Shown here piece by piece: positions 9,177 through 22,077 of a stretch of 64,000 nucleotides of DNA. The stretch's first letter is position 1; each line of letters starts with the position of its first letter. The translations under genes were made by a program, and so were the position numbers. The stretch covers positions 144,617,197 through 144,681,196 of the forward strand of contig NC_086173.1 in the NCBI RefSeq assembly GCF_023053635.1. The letters are read 5' to 3'. Below the pieces are notes generated by a model. The model ran no database searches. It had not been told where the DNA came from and saw nothing but the letters and a program-made list of their open reading frames with translations. Origin of the DNA: Elgaria multicarinata webbii. Its lineage: Eukaryota; Chordata; Lepidosauria; Squamata; Anguidae.

Positions 9177-12100
9177 GTAGTGAACAGGAGAGTGAAGGTG
9201 AACAAGAGAAATCTCAGCGTGCAGGTCACAGGCTGACAATACTTCACAGAAACCTATTGGACAATTCTAGAGGGAATGGATCCTACAGCCTGAAGCCAAG
9301 AGAGATCTGTAAGATTGGGCCTCAGTTGAAGAAACCTCCACGAAGCCAGCTGGGAAAAGTAAAGAGCAATTTGACAGAATTTGGTGACGTCAATGAGAGC
9401 ACAGCCAAAGAGAAGGCTGCAGGAGAGGAGCATGAGTACCCTTGCCCTCACTGTGTCCAGGCCTTCAAGTCAAAATTATCCCTTTCAAATCACAAGAGAA
9501 TACACTCTAGAGAGGGGGCCTATAAATGCTCTTCCTGTGGAGAAAGGTTCACTGCCTTAAAAGCTCTTGCTAGTCATCAGAGAAGTCATGCCGGAGAGCG
9601 GGGTTATAAACATCCCAGCGATGGTATGAAGCATCAAAGAGTGGATCCAAGAAAGGGGCCTTATCAATGCCCTGACTGTAAGAAATGTTTTAAGGTGAAG
9701 GACCACCTATTACTCCATCAAAAGAGCCACACAGCAGAGCGACCGCATAAATGCCCTGAGTGTGGGAAAAGCTTCATTCGAAAGGAACATCTTAGCAGAC
9801 ACCAAAAAAGCCACCTAAAGCTGCCATCCAATGAACATCCTAAGAATGAGAAGGATGCAAGAGTGGAAAGTTCACCAAAAGTTCTTGATGAAAAGAAACC
9901 TTCTAGAACCCCTGTCTCTGAGCAAACCATCTCATTGGACACCATGAGCATCGGACACCAGGGAATCGACATCAGCCTCTACAAATGCCAGTTCTGTGGG
10001 AAATGTATGCGGTCTAAGTGTTTGCTCATTGATCATGAGAGAATCCACAGGGAACAGAGGCGCTATAAATGTTCCCAATGTAAGAAAAGCTTCTGTTATA
10101 ATTACCTGTTGCTGGCACACACGAGCCAGTCAACCTGCAAACCTCCTAAGAAGATGAAAAGATCGAGTGCAAAGAGGTCTCCCTCCAATTCCAGAACCTT
10201 CCGCAAGGCAAAACATTCCTCTAAAGTTCAAACGGGTCAGAAAATCGTCACTCACAACAGTCGCCTCACTCAACGCCGAAGAAGCAGGATGGCGGAAAAG
10301 CTCTATGAATGCCAATATTGTGGGAAATTCTTGAGTACAAGTGGTATTCTTGCTGATCATGAGAAGCTCCACACAGGACAGAGACCCTATAAATGTCATG
10401 AGTGTGAAGAAAGTTTCATTAGAAAACACCATCTTATTCGACACCAGGAGACCCACACAAGACAAAAACCCATTAAGTGTAGCAAGCATGTCAGAAGATT
10501 GATGAGGCGTCACCTCACTGCACCTGAAACAATCCACACAGGGTTGAAGCCTTATGGAGGCCTAAGCCGTGCATGCACCATCACTCGCAAGTCATACCTT
10601 GACAAGCAAGAGGAATTAAACGCAGAGGACAAGCTCTTTAAATGTCAGTATTGTGGGAAGCGCACGACAACAAAGAGCGCATTTGTCAATCATGGTAAAA
10701 TCCATCGGAGGGGAAAGAAGCCTTATAAGTGTTTGAAGTGTGGGAAAGCCTTCTTTTGGAAGAACGAACTTACTTCCCATGAGAAAAGCCATCTGAGAAA
10801 AAAGCTCCCTAAATGTTCAGACTCTGACAAAAAAATTACCCCCCAAAATCGCTCCTCCTCCCTCCAGCATGGGCACAAAAGAAAGCTACCATGTTTATGT
10901 CTTAAATGTGGGAAAAGCTTTGATAGTAACTATTCCTTCACCAGGCACCAGCGAATCCATACACCACAAAAGCGCTTCAAATGTGCTGTGTGTGGAAAAG
11001 GTTTCGTTCAGACATGGCATTTGAAGAGGCATGAGGGAATCCATGTGAAAGAAAAATCCCATAAACAGCCTATTGTGGTTGAGGTAAACCATCAAAGGAC
11101 CCGCTGGAAGAAAAAACCCTTCAAATGCACTGTGTGTGGAAAACGTTGCAGTCACATGTGGCATTTCGACAAACATAAGAAAACCCACCTGAAAGAAGAA
11201 TGCGAGAAAGAGTCCATTGTGGCTGAGCTAAACCATGTGTTTTCCAGTTTCACAAATGGCATCTCGTCTGAGGAGAAAGATCAGGAGGATCCTGTTGTAA
11301 ATGTCAAGACACAAACAGCCACCGCTAATAATATTTTTGTGGAAGTAGAATCTCCGGGAGAGCAATCTGAGAGGGGAATTCCTGAGGGCTCTCAGCAGGG
11401 AGAAATGCATATTAAGGTTAAACGAGAACTAGTCAGAAAATCCAAAGGAAATGCTGTGCCAAAACCCAGGGGAGTAGAAGGCTCTGTTGACCAGGGAGTG
11501 AAACTAGAGAGGAAGCTAAGAAAAAAGGACAGTATTTTTCCACATCATGGGCAAGACAAGCAGTGTATTGATGAGAAGATTCAGCCAAGGAAGTGTTCCA
11601 GGAAGAGCCGACTCCAGAGTCATGAGAAGGAAAACACCTGTGTCGTTTGGAAGTTGAGATCACAGGCCAAGTCAAGAAGAAAATCTAAGCGAGAGATGCA
11701 GCTGGCTGGTAAGCAGGCCAAATCTTGTTTCTGTCAGCAGGAGGGACCAGAAAGGACACCGAAAAAGAAATCACAAAACTCTAAGGCCTGCAGGAAGGTA
11801 AAAGCTTCTGTTGGTCCCCAAAGGGACCCACGTGCAACAGTTTCCTCCAGGGTGTTTAAAAGTGCCCCAAAGAGTTGTAAGCCGGGAAGGCCTTGCCTCG
11901 ATTTGCCATCCCAGAGAAGGTTTTCCAGAGCATCTAAAATGGAGGCTACTGAAGGTGCTGCACAAGGGACCTCAGGTTGCGTTGAACAGCAAAGGGACTC
12001 ACAGAAAGCCCTGGCGAGGGAACTGAAAGGGACTTCCGCCTTTCAGATCTGCAAAACAGAAGAATGCGGAGCTCTTGACGTCCGTGAGAAAACGAAGCCT

Positions 12101-12859
12101 CTCACTTCGCCATCGACGCCTGAAAGTAACACTCAGCAGGGCTGCAGAAGAATTCAAGTCGCAAATGAACTCCAAAACGCAGCTCTGCAGAATTTGGGGA
12201 CGGCAGCCATTGGTCAGCAACCAGAGGCGCAACTAACGCCGTCGGGAACAGCAGGAAAACCCATTCTCCAGAGTTGCAGGGAGGAAAGTGGCTGCGTTGA
12301 ACCACATACAACACATTCCCCGAAGAAAAAGGTTGTTGCTAGTCAGCATCGATCAGTAAAAACACAGGCTAAATATGGGTGCAAGCAGTGTAAGAAATCC
12401 TTCATCAATAAAAGAAATCTTTTGGTTCACAAGAAAAGCCATGTGGGGAACAGATCCTTTCCGTGCACTCAGTGTGAGAAAAGCTTCTGTGCTGTTCAAT
12501 CCCTTAATGTTCACATGCGAATCCACATGGGGAAAAAGTCATTCAAATGCTCTGAGTGCGAGTTCTCCTGCAATGTGAGTTCTAATCTCACCAGGCACAA
12601 GAGAACCCACAGCCAAGGGAGACCCCATCCATGCCTACAGTGTGGGAAAAGTTTCTGGTTCAGCCATAGCCTTGCCGCCCATTTGGGGACCCACAGCAAA
12701 AACGAGACTTACCTGTGCTCAGACTGTGGGCGAACGTTTAAGCACAAAAACTTGCTCAAGCTGCACAGGAGGTACAAACATGATTCAGAAGCTGCCGAAT
12801 TAGCTCATTCAAATGAAGAACCTTCTTCTGGGGAGGTAAGCATGTGCAAGGATCCCTAG
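9177..12859 (+). CDS. Large C2H2 zinc-finger exon of gene 1 (terminal exon)
   Basis: The exon begins after a ctgtag acceptor and runs open for 1227 codons to a TAG stop. With the two KRAB exons it gives at least 1337 residues, which is long for the family. I count 17 intact C-X2-C-X12-H-X3/4-H fingers. The first block (about 9437-11195) holds 12 intact fingers mixed with about 5 that have lost Cys or His ligands. A basic, Ser/Lys-rich fingerless stretch of about 390 residues follows. A second block of five intact fingers (about 12374-12790) ends in an H-X4-H finger. Many inter-finger linkers depart from TGEKP. Role inferred: nuclear sequence-specific DNA binding and transcriptional regulation. 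No orthologue recognised. Two inverted BovB copies lie nearby (8.1 kb and 20 kb). Confidence 0.9.
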
Positions 12860-14999
12860 TGCCTGTGCTTTATGCAACAGAGAAGCATCAGAGCAATTCC
12901 ATCGCCCTAATAAACTGAGACTGGTAATGGCACAGGGATGCACAAGACTAACTTGACTCTTTTCCACCCAAGTGGAGCATTATTGGTGTGTGTGTGGGGG
13001 GGCTTACAGTCCAGCCAGAGCCCTCCTTGATGCTGTGCAATGGCTCATCCCCTTGTCTTGCTCCCAATCACAGTCCTTGTCACATCCACAGGCTGGGTCA
13101 GAATTGTGCTTGATGCTTCCCCCTCTTGTGTCCCTCCCAACAGCACTAGGAATCCAGGTTGGACCACCTTAAACATCCTCCTCCCCAACCCCTTGGTAAC
13201 AAACGAACAACAGTAGTGGCAAGCAAATGGCGCCCAAGCCCCTTGGCAAGATGGTCAGGATATTGCCCTTCTGAGCTCTTGACTGTATCTCCCCTTGCCA
13301 TGTGTGCTTTCATCCCTTCGGACTATGTGCAAAAATGTCAGGCTGGTTTGGTGGGTCCCCCGGAAGGGGGTGTATATTGATCCTCAGCTCTTCCATTGAT
13401 GGTCTTTTTTACTTTGTCCCTCTCCCAAAGTATAAAAGCACCTTCCTGTTTTTCATCACAACCCTGTCTGCCTCCTCCTTTTGCCTGTATATGACATATC
13501 AGTCTGGCCACGCTGTCAAGTGGCTTCCAGTTCTTGAAAATCACTTTATCCCATTATTACTTTTTAAAAACTACCTTTCTTTATATGTCCCCTTCTCTTT
13601 CCACCTTGGTATCTACAGATGGAAGATGCACAATCTATTAATCGCTGAAATAAGTCAGAGTGGGGGGCTTGGGGAGGAATCTGCAAACTACCCTCTCCAC
13701 AGTTGAGGATTTCTGCCTGCCCTCCCACTGCTTGCCCCATGCATTACAGTAAAGCTTATTAAGGCTGCCCATCTTCTGCCCTTCAGACAAGGAGACTGCT
13801 GAGTGAGAGGCAAGACAGAATCTCCTGATCCTTATGCATATATTTAAAAGCATCCACTGAGGTTCTCCCCCTGCCCCCATTTTGTTCAGAGAAACCTCAC
13901 AGGAGAAAAGGGTGTCAACCTCCCCACCCAACCACATGCTCTTTTCTCTGGTCTAAATTGGCTCCTTTCCTGCTATTATCCCCATTGCAGGGGTGGGTGG
14001 GGATGGAATAGAAACAACTTGTGATCCTACCCCTCCCAAACACAAGTGGGTCTAATAGCGGCAGTTGAAGGTGGCGAACGGCCTGGGGGAGAAAATTGCG
14101 CTCTCTTCCTCCAGTGATGCCCCCACTGCTGCTACAGTCCAAACTGGCAGCTCCCACAACTGCTTGAAGCAAAAAGCACAACACTGGGTGATCCAGTCCC
14201 AAGTAAACCACATCTCATTGCTTTTAGTTCTCCCATAATTGCCTCTCTGGGATGGGTTTTCTCTTCTGAAGAGACCAATAGATGGATAGTATTAGCAAGC
14301 TCTGAAGCACGCAGGGCAAGGACATAATTTCCAGAAGCCCCCACCTTTTGCATGTGTGTTTGCTTGTTTGGCTTGGCCCTAAGAGCTACTTCTAACCAGG
14401 TGCTGACCATCCTCAAGAGCGATGGAATGTTAAAATGAAGCATGCCTAGAATTCCTCCTTTTTGGGAGCCATAACATCTGAGTCCAAGCTCGTAATGCAA
14501 TGCATCTTTCCTTTTAGTTGCAGGAGGGAATTTCGGTTCGGTCTTGGGGCAAATGTCCACCCATAAGCTGCCACCTTTTACTTTGAAACTGATATTCATT
14601 TCCCCCTGCAGGTTCAACCTACCCAGCTATGAATGTCTGTCCTTGTAGGTAACTAAGGTGTATGGAAGATGTGGTTTTAATAATCTACAAATCAAACTTT
14701 CGGAAAGTCTTGTTTTAGTGGTCGAGTTTTATTGCCTTCATTTCATTGCCATTAACTCTATTATTAACCAATAGTTGAGAGAAAATTTGTTCCAAACCCC
14801 TTGGCTGCAGTCTTGATCAGAACTTTTTTCGATTCGCTGAATTTTGTCTCCTCACCCACCTTCCTGTTGTATTAATCTCCATGAAAGAAAAAAAAAAGAT
14901 CTTATCATAAAGAGTTGTTTGTCTTCTAATAAATGGTTTGTGGTAAATGTCATTTTTATAAGTATTGCTAATCTTTTTATATAATAAAAATCAATTACA
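12860..14999 (+). other. Probable 3' UTR of zinc-finger gene 1
   Basis: This 2.1-kb stretch after the stop shows almost no recognisable interspersed repeat, unlike the flanks. AATAAA signals lie at 12909-12914 (near) and about 14930-14935 (distal), with a further AT-rich AATAAAAA just after 14980. A long 3' UTR with alternative polyadenylation is the simplest reading. A 161-codon antisense ORF here has no family signature and is not called. Confidence 0.45.
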
Positions 15000-17640
15000 A
15001 ATCAGTGCCTAAACCCAAGTTTCTCTCTTACTTTTGCCATAGACAAATATTATATGGGTTCATAGCATTGGTCTAACTTACATGACTTTTTTTTTTTTAC
15101 AATGGGTAGAAAAGTTCCCACTATGAAGAAAATGATGCCCACAGGATGGGCATTATAATAAGACCTTTGTCTCCTTCCTTCTAATGGCCTTGCTAGTCAG
15201 AGGAATGCAACCTATCAAACCAAAGGATGCATTTCTAGAAATTTAGGCTGGGAGAATGTTTTTGCCACAAAGAATGCAACCAAGGCAGCAAAACAAAAGG
15301 AAGGTACAACTCTTCATAAAGAATGTTTTATATTTCTCCCAATGTTTATTTTTCTTCACTAGCACATGTTGATGATAATGGTAATGATTTTGAGATTCAT
15401 CTATCAAATTTTGATTTGAATCATTGAACTAGGGTTTTAAAGTCTGTAGTATCTAGGTACAAAACAATTATTTATTGTATTTATGAAACGCCCTCTGCTT
15501 ACTATTTATTTACTTACTGTATTGATAAACCTGTTCCATAACACAAGATCTCTGGGCAGCTCACAAAACAAATACAACATTAAAATACAATACCAAACCA
15601 TAAAAGCTATTAAAAACTAAAAATTAAAACACCAGTTTTAAAAACAGAGTGGGCCAGACAAGGAATAAAAGGCCTGGCTGAAAAAAGAGTTTTTTACCTG
15701 GTGCTGAATGACCACAAAGATGGCAGCAGGCTAACCCCTCTGGGGAGGCTGATCATAAATGGGGTGCCACTAGCAAAAGGCATTCTCCCTTGTGCTTAAC
15801 CACCTCCCTTCATTTGGTGCGGGAACTTGGAGCAGGGCCCCTGAGGAAGATCTTCGTAATCCTTTCAGTGGTTGGCAATCTGTGCCTATTGAATGTGCTC
15901 AGTCCTTACTGAGGGTTGTGCACGACTCCACTTTTTTTTCTAATGTTTTTGTACTACAAACCTCGGGGGTTTCCCTGAGTCTGCTGATACTTCCCTCTTG
16001 CGTGTAGCTGATCCCATTTTGGCTACATGAGCATCCACACTTGGAGAATGAGTTCACTGTAAGTATCTCCTCTCCCTGCTGCCGCCCTTCAGCATCTGCT
16101 GCCTGCGGCACATGACTCATTCTGCCTAATGGCAGGACCAGCCATGGTTCATTACGTCAGCATCTAGTTAGGTAACACATCAACAGTCACCTTGAGGATT
16201 GTCCGTCCTGAGCAAGGGGGAATTATATATTTATATATCAGTTCTTTGAGAATGGACTCCTTTGCACACTTACATGGGAGTAACCTCCACTGAATATACT
16301 CTCACTCTCACTCTCGGCAATGATCGCACCAAGGCACCAGGAAGTGTACACTAGAAAACTGTAGAAAATATTTACATCCAGAGTTCAGCATAGTATTGTG
16401 TTTTCTGCGTTAGCACAGAAAGTTCTGCATTTCTAAATTTTCCCTAGCCCAAAATGAAATTTAAGCTGCATTTCTTATATGGTAAGGACAGTGCTATATG
16501 AGCAGCTGTAATCAAACTGCTTTGTACTAGTCTGTATTTCATCTGATGCACTCCTCTGGATAACAGTGTAGAAAACTACCCTAGCATTTCTATTTCCATA
16601 TTTCTGTTTGGGTATAATAAGCCCTTCTGAAGAGTAATATCCCATAATACCCTCCAACACTTCAGAGGGAGGAGAAACCCTATTTTGGCATGCTGCAGTT
16701 TCAAACAGTGAGTTCAGGGCCAGCATCAAAGGCTGGCATGGCTCCTGGCTCTCTGCCTGTTAAGCAAGCAAGTATGAGAAATGTGAGGGGAACTAGTGAC
16801 AATGGTGTACGCGGGGCCGATCTACACCAAGCAGGATATAACACTTTTAAAACGATATGAAAACTGTATATGTAATGTGTCCTGGGCCTGAACAGTTGTC
16901 ATAACCATTATAAACCGTTATAAGCAGTAGTGTAGATTCTGCCCGAGAGAGGGCTGGGGGCTTGAGTGTGTTTTTCCCAAAGGTCATAAAAAAACCTGGA
17001 GCTGTCCCTGTGTGACTTGTTCTGAGGAAATCAGTAGATGAGACTGGTAACGGGAACCTCCTTGCCTGTTAATGTCTGCAGATGAAGTCATTGAGGTAGT
17101 TCCGAAAATATTGTGGGCTAATCAAAGTTGTGGGACTTTCTTTCCATCTAAACAGGCGTAGGGTTGTGCCCTCAATGTTGATACCAAAGCCTTCTAGGCA
17201 GGATGAACTGGTTGCAAAAGGTACCACAAGACTTCCTTGTGATTGCAAGAGCTGCTTGTTGAACTGGCTAATTGCTATTTCCTCTCCTGAGCCTGCATTC
17301 TTTTATCAGGAGAGAAAAAAATGTGTTCCTTTTGCCCTTCCTGATTGTGTTGCTGAGATTTCTTTCAGTGTTTCTCTCTTGTTATTTCAGTAATCCCTTC
17401 AGCCTCTATTGTCTTTCTTTGGGCCTCAGGCAGGTCTGAGGATCTGGGGTCTTCATGTGACCTAATTCATAGTCATTCTTATTAAGAGAGAGTACTTAAG
17501 GCAGGTGACAGACAGAGTCAGAATGGGCTTTGTTTCTAACAGGGCAGTTAATGGAGAAATAATAATTCTTCTTAGGGTGCCTTCTATCGGAGCTTAGCTA
17601 TCATTACAGCTATTTTTGTTTTTGATGCTGCTGCTCTAAA
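15000..17640. other. Stretch without a supported gene
   Basis: Contains an L2-like minus-strand piece (about 15470-15870), a short (CTCACT)n patch near 16300 and unique sequence. No exon recognised. Confidence 0.5.
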
Positions 17641-17848
17641 TAATTGTATAGAAGTAGAGCTATACCATTCCCTCAAAAATGTTTTAAATATTAGCTGGTT
17701 TTATGGTTTAAATTTTTGTATATTGATTTTCAATGTTCAGTCTTTTAATCTTTGTAAACCACCCAGAGAGCTTCGGCTATGGGGCAGTTGTTGTTTATTC
17801 GTTCAGTCGCTTCAGACTCTTCTTCGCGACTTCATGGACCAGCCCACA
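17640..17848 (+). repeat. L2-like tail joined to an inverted BovB tail
   Basis: The L2-like 3' end (accacccagagagcttcggc) runs directly into antisense BovB tail sequence (gttgtttattcgttcagtcg). Confidence 0.6.
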
Positions 17849-18249
17849 CCAGAATGTAAATAATGATGATGATGTCTATCTTCCCACTGAACTTTTCCCT
17901 TCAATTTCCCCTTGTATAATAAGTTGGGAGTATGGTGTATTTTTCTCCTCTAATAATATGACCAAGATATTGCATTTTTCTTCTTTTGGTGGTATTTATT
18001 AATTATAAATCTATAGATGCTCCTAAAATTTGGCCCTGAGAGCCAAACCCCTGTTGGGAGCAAGGAGCCTCCATACTGAAACATTCCCAATGAATTCATT
18101 CTCTCACCGCAGGGTTTGGGAGTAGGGTAAACGGATGCAAGTCGAGCAGCCAACCTTCCTCCCCACATTCCTTCCTCACTGGGGACAAGTATGCCAGTTA
18201 AGGGTGTAATCCTTGTTTCTTAAATTAGCTCTGAAACTGAGTAGCAATA

Positions 18250-18370
18250 TATATGACAGCCTTCTCCAACTTGGTACCCTCCAGATAGTTTCAACTTTAA
18301 GTCCTATCAGCCCCAGCCAACGTGGTCAGGAATGTTGGGAGTTGCATTCCAAAACATCTGAAGGGCACAT
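18250..18370. repeat. hAT-like palindromic element, family B
   Basis: Ends with ccaacttggtaccctccaga and carries the internal gggagttgcattccaaaaca arm. Confidence 0.6.
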
Positions 18371-18454
18371 TTATTTGAAATCTGAGATTGTGCTAGAAAT
18401 GGAGCACGTTAGCCAGAAAGTATTCAACGCATCATTTTTTTCTCTAGATGACAT

Positions 18455-18561
18455 GGGTCCTGTTCAGACAACATGCTAAGCCATGGTTAGGCCGCTAACG
18501 CTTTTGCAACAAATGGTTAATGGGCACATTTAAAGCAGGCTTATCCTGCTTTAGTGCCTGG

Positions 18562-18593
<32 letters not shown>

Positions 18594-18900
18594 CTAGTAT
18601 AAAGCCCATATTGCCATTGGCGCTAGTAGTGTGATGGTGAAACACACAGTTTCGTGACTCCCACTATGGGCCTTGTTCAGAAGTCACCATAAACCTTGCT
18701 TGTTAGGGCTTTTGGTTAAGCACCAGGATTTAAGGTGTCTTGTGCAATGTGTTTTGCTAAATCCTGCTCACTCACTAACCGCAGCAGGGTTAGTGGCTCT
18801 AACCATGGCTTAAAGTGTTGTGGGCAACAGCATGGCTTGTGGTTAGTGCTATCCTCAGAGAACCAGTTTCACTAAGCACACAGCCTGAAGTGTCACTTGA
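18455..18900. repeat. Family-C-like palindromic repeats around an (ATC)n tract
   Basis: Repeated gttcaga-acatgctaagcc and ccatggtt motifs in both orientations, with (ATC)9-10 at about 18565-18593. Several overlapping or decayed copies. Confidence 0.4.
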
Positions 18901-19055
18901 ACAGGCCCTATGTGTCCTCCAGAACCTGTATGGAAGCTACTTTCCTTCAACAAAACTGAGGACTTTTGGCCCTTGCTTCCTCCCACCCACCTGTCACCAC
19001 TGAACAACATCTGTTTCTTCCCTTCAGGCCTCAAGCCACCTCCAGTTCAGAAAGG

Positions 19056-19190
19056 AGGTGACCATATGGAAAAGAGGACAGGGCTCCTGTATCTTTAAAT
19101 AGTTGTATAGAAAAAGGAATTTCAGCAGGTGTCATTTGTATGCATGCAGCACCTGGTGAAACTCCTTCATTACAATAGTTAAAGCGGCGG
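19056..19190 (+). mobile_element. hAT-like palindromic element, family A (half copy)
   Basis: Left arm only: ggtgaccatatgg through ggacagggctcctgtatc to the central gttaaagc motif, then the next copy starts. Confidence 0.7.
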
Positions 19191-19555
19191 GATTTTGCAA
19201 ATTTATGAAGGAAAACTCTATATAGCCTAAAGGGTGACCATAGAAAAAGGAGGACATGACTCTTGCATCTTTAACAGTTGTATAGAAAAGAGAATTGCAT
19301 GCAGCACCTGGTGAAATTTTATTTTCATCACAACAGTTAAAGCTGCAGGAGCCCTGCCCTCCTGTTGAGTGACCAGATGCAAAAGAGGGCAGGGCTCCTA
19401 CAGCTTTAACTGTTATGATGAAGAGGGGATTTCATCTAGTGCTGCATGCAATTCTCTTTTATATACAACGGTTAAAGATACAGGAGTCTGTCCTCCTTTT
19501 CATACGGTCATCCTTCAGGCTATATAGAACTTTCCTTAATTAATTTACAAAATCA
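19191..19555. mobile_element. hAT-like palindromic element, family A, with extended inverted ends
   Basis: The family-A core (19231-19513) is flanked by further inverted repeats of about 40 bp (ggaaaactctatatagcct on the left, aggctatatagaactttcc on the right) that other copies lack. Confidence 0.75.
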
Positions 19556-19787
19556 TCTTGTCAAGCCATCAAGGCATAGTGTGGAAGTGAAATCCATGAC
19601 CTAATGGGCATTGCCTGAAAAAAATCTTTCTTTTGTCTGTCCTGTATCTCCTGCCAAACAGTTTAAATGAATGTCCCTGAATTCTAGAGAGTGAGAAAAA
19701 CGTGTCTATCACTTTCTTCCACATCATACCTAATGTTATAAACTTCTGTCATACCGCCTGCCTTCCCAGTACAATCCTGTATGTGTC

Positions 19788-20305
19788 TTGTTGTTGTTTA
19801 TTCGTTCAGTCGCTTCCGACTCTTCGTGATGTCATGGACCAGCCCACGACAGAGCTTTCTGTCGGCTGACGCCACCCCTAGCTCCCCCAAGGTCAAGTCT
19901 GTCACCTCCAGAATATCATCCATCCATCTTGCCCTTGGTCGGCCCCTCTTCCTTTTGCCTTCCGCTTTCCCTAGCATCAGCCACTTCTCCAGGGTGTCCT
20001 GTCTTCTCATTATGTAGCCAAAGTACTTCAGTTTTGCCTTTAATACCATTCCCTCAAGTGAGCAGTCTGGCTTTATTTCCTGGAGTATGGACTGGTTTGA
20101 TCTTCTTGCAGTCCAAGGCGCTCTCAGAATTTTCCTCCAACACCACAGTTCAAAAGCATCTATCTTCCTTCGCTCAGCTTTCCTTATGGTCCAGCTCTCG
20201 CAGCCATAGGTTACTACGGGGAATACCATTGCTTTAATTATGCGGACCTTTGTTGTCCATGTGGTGTCTCTGCTCTTAACTATTTTGTCAAGATTTGTCA
20301 TTGCT
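19788..20305 (-). mobile_element. BovB/RTE LINE, 5'-truncated, C-terminal frame intact
   Basis: Minus-strand 167-codon frame (20301-19798), same extent as the copy at 8.1 kb with 16 residue differences, and the same tail. Both copies begin within a few bases of the same point (agagcaatgacaaat). Confidence 0.9.
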
Positions 20306-20424
20306 CTAAGTAAGTCCCATAAAGATCAATGGGACTCACTCCCAGATAGGCATGTATAGATCTGCAGTCTCAATTGGGTTTATTTTAAAATTTAACCCCC
20401 CAATCCAAAATGCTTTAGGCCAGC

Positions 20425-20540
20425 CCTCCCCAACTTCAGAGTCCTCCAGGTGTTTTAGACTTTAGCTGGCATTGCCAATGGGCAGGGATGCTAGGAGTTG
20501 TAATCCAAAACTTCTAGAGGGCATCAAGCATAGGAAACAA
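20425..20540. repeat. hAT-like palindromic element, family B
   Basis: ctccccaacttcagagtcct at one end and ggagttgtaatccaaaactt near the other. Confidence 0.6.
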
Positions 20541-20713
20541 TGATCTCTGCTTTTTTTATAAGGAAGGGGATCCAACGCCCTGATCGTTCCCCCTCTCTTT
20601 TCTGTACCTTATCCATCTCAAAGATATCCCTCTTGAGGTGGGCATACTGAGATATCAAGCAATTTTATCTGTTCTTAAATGTAAAAAAAATCTATCCCAT
20701 CTTTTCTCAAAAA

Positions 20714-20840
20714 TGGGGAATCTATGACCCTCCAGATGTTGTTGGACTACAACTCCCATCATCCCTGATCATTGACCGTGCTGTGGATGATGAGAGTTGG
20801 AATCAACAGCATCTGGAGGGCCACATATTCTCCACCCCTG
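20714..20840. mobile_element. hAT-like palindromic element, family B, with target-site duplication
   Basis: Flanked by ctcaaaaa and ctcaaaag (7 of 8 identical), ending in cacccctg. The 8-bp duplication is the hAT hallmark. Confidence 0.75.
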
Positions 20841-20879
20841 CTCAAAAGATTCAAGGCAGCTAATAAGCACAAAATGAAA

Positions 20880-20966
20880 AGATGCAATCCTAAACACCCT
20901 TACCTGGGAGGAAGTGAACTGACAGGGCTTACTTCTGAGTAGATAGATATGCATAGGATTGCCCTG
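20880..20966. repeat. Short palindromic repeat, family D
   Basis: gatgcaatcctaaacaccc at one end and gcataggattgccctg at the other. Confidence 0.65.
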
Positions 20967-21109
20967 TAAAACAACCATATTTAATAAAGGATAAAAATAA
21001 AGGCATAATAAATAATAAACTGCAGCAAAACCAGACTCAGTTAAAATAATACCAGTCCAAAACAAACATCAAATTGATTAAACATCAAGTTTAGAAATCC
21101 TGTAAAGGC

Positions 21110-21205
21110 CCTGTTCACAAGACACCTTAAACCATGGCGAATAACAGAGCCTTATTCACTGTGGTTAAAACCGTGGTTTAAGGTGTCTTCTGAACGGATC
21201 CAAAG
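21110..21205. repeat. Palindromic element, family C
   Basis: gttcacaagacaccttaaac and its complement gtttaaggtgtcttctgaac flank a short AT-rich centre. Confidence 0.65.
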
Positions 21206-22077
21206 AGAGAAAAACACCAGCTAAGCTAAAATAGCTTATGCCCCCAAGCTGTCTTAAAAAGGGTTTGTTTTTGTGGTATTGCAAAATGCAATTAAAGAAG
21301 GGCAAGGCAGTTTTCTCTTGCTTAGAAAAAGAGTAACAAAACTTAGATGCAGCAGGTATACACATTTCTTTAAAGCAGGGAATATAGATCAGGAGCTACT
21401 GGTAAACATCTGAGTGATTTGCTGTGATAGAACTCCAAGGATTTTCGACTCTAGTCCAAATTCTTTAATGAGCACAAGTAAAGTATATCTTCCATGGCTG
21501 TCCTTGCACTAATTGATTACCTCTCAGCCCCAGTGTTTCTCACCTGTAAAATAAGAGTACTGATTTTGATTAGTCTTTGTTCACTTCTGCTGGCCAATTT
21601 TAGAGAGTCGCACTAGAATCCCTGAACTCTGGAAACTCAGAAGTAGATCTGTTTATATGCCAATTCATGGGTTGGCACAGATAATTGGTTCTACCCGGGA
21701 GCCACCATACTGGCTCTGGTTAGTAGAACTCAAAATTCTAGTAGTAACCGCCCCTCCCCTCCTACAAGCTTGAAGTCTGCCCAGCCCTGCTCTAAAGAGG
21801 AAGAATAACCACAGATGAGAGGGCGTAGTACTAAATGGGCGTGGTTAAAGAACGAGGGGTGGGGCTACAAGGTCCCTCCTTCAAGAAATTATTTCGTTCC
21901 TCATTACTGTTCGGAGCCCTGCGTTTCCATAGCTGTTTTTTTTAAAGCAAGGTGGACATTTTTCAAATACCTTGTTGTTTTTAATTAATAAACTATCCCA
22001 TGATTGCTTTTTGAAAGATTCTCACGATGGATAAAAGGCGATCACCCATGGAGGCGGGCAGCGGGCTAGTGTTCTAG

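Noticed and set aside
14132-14617. 161-codon minus-strand ORF
   Set aside because: Lies in the likely 3' UTR of gene 1, with no recognisable motif and no splice or promoter support.
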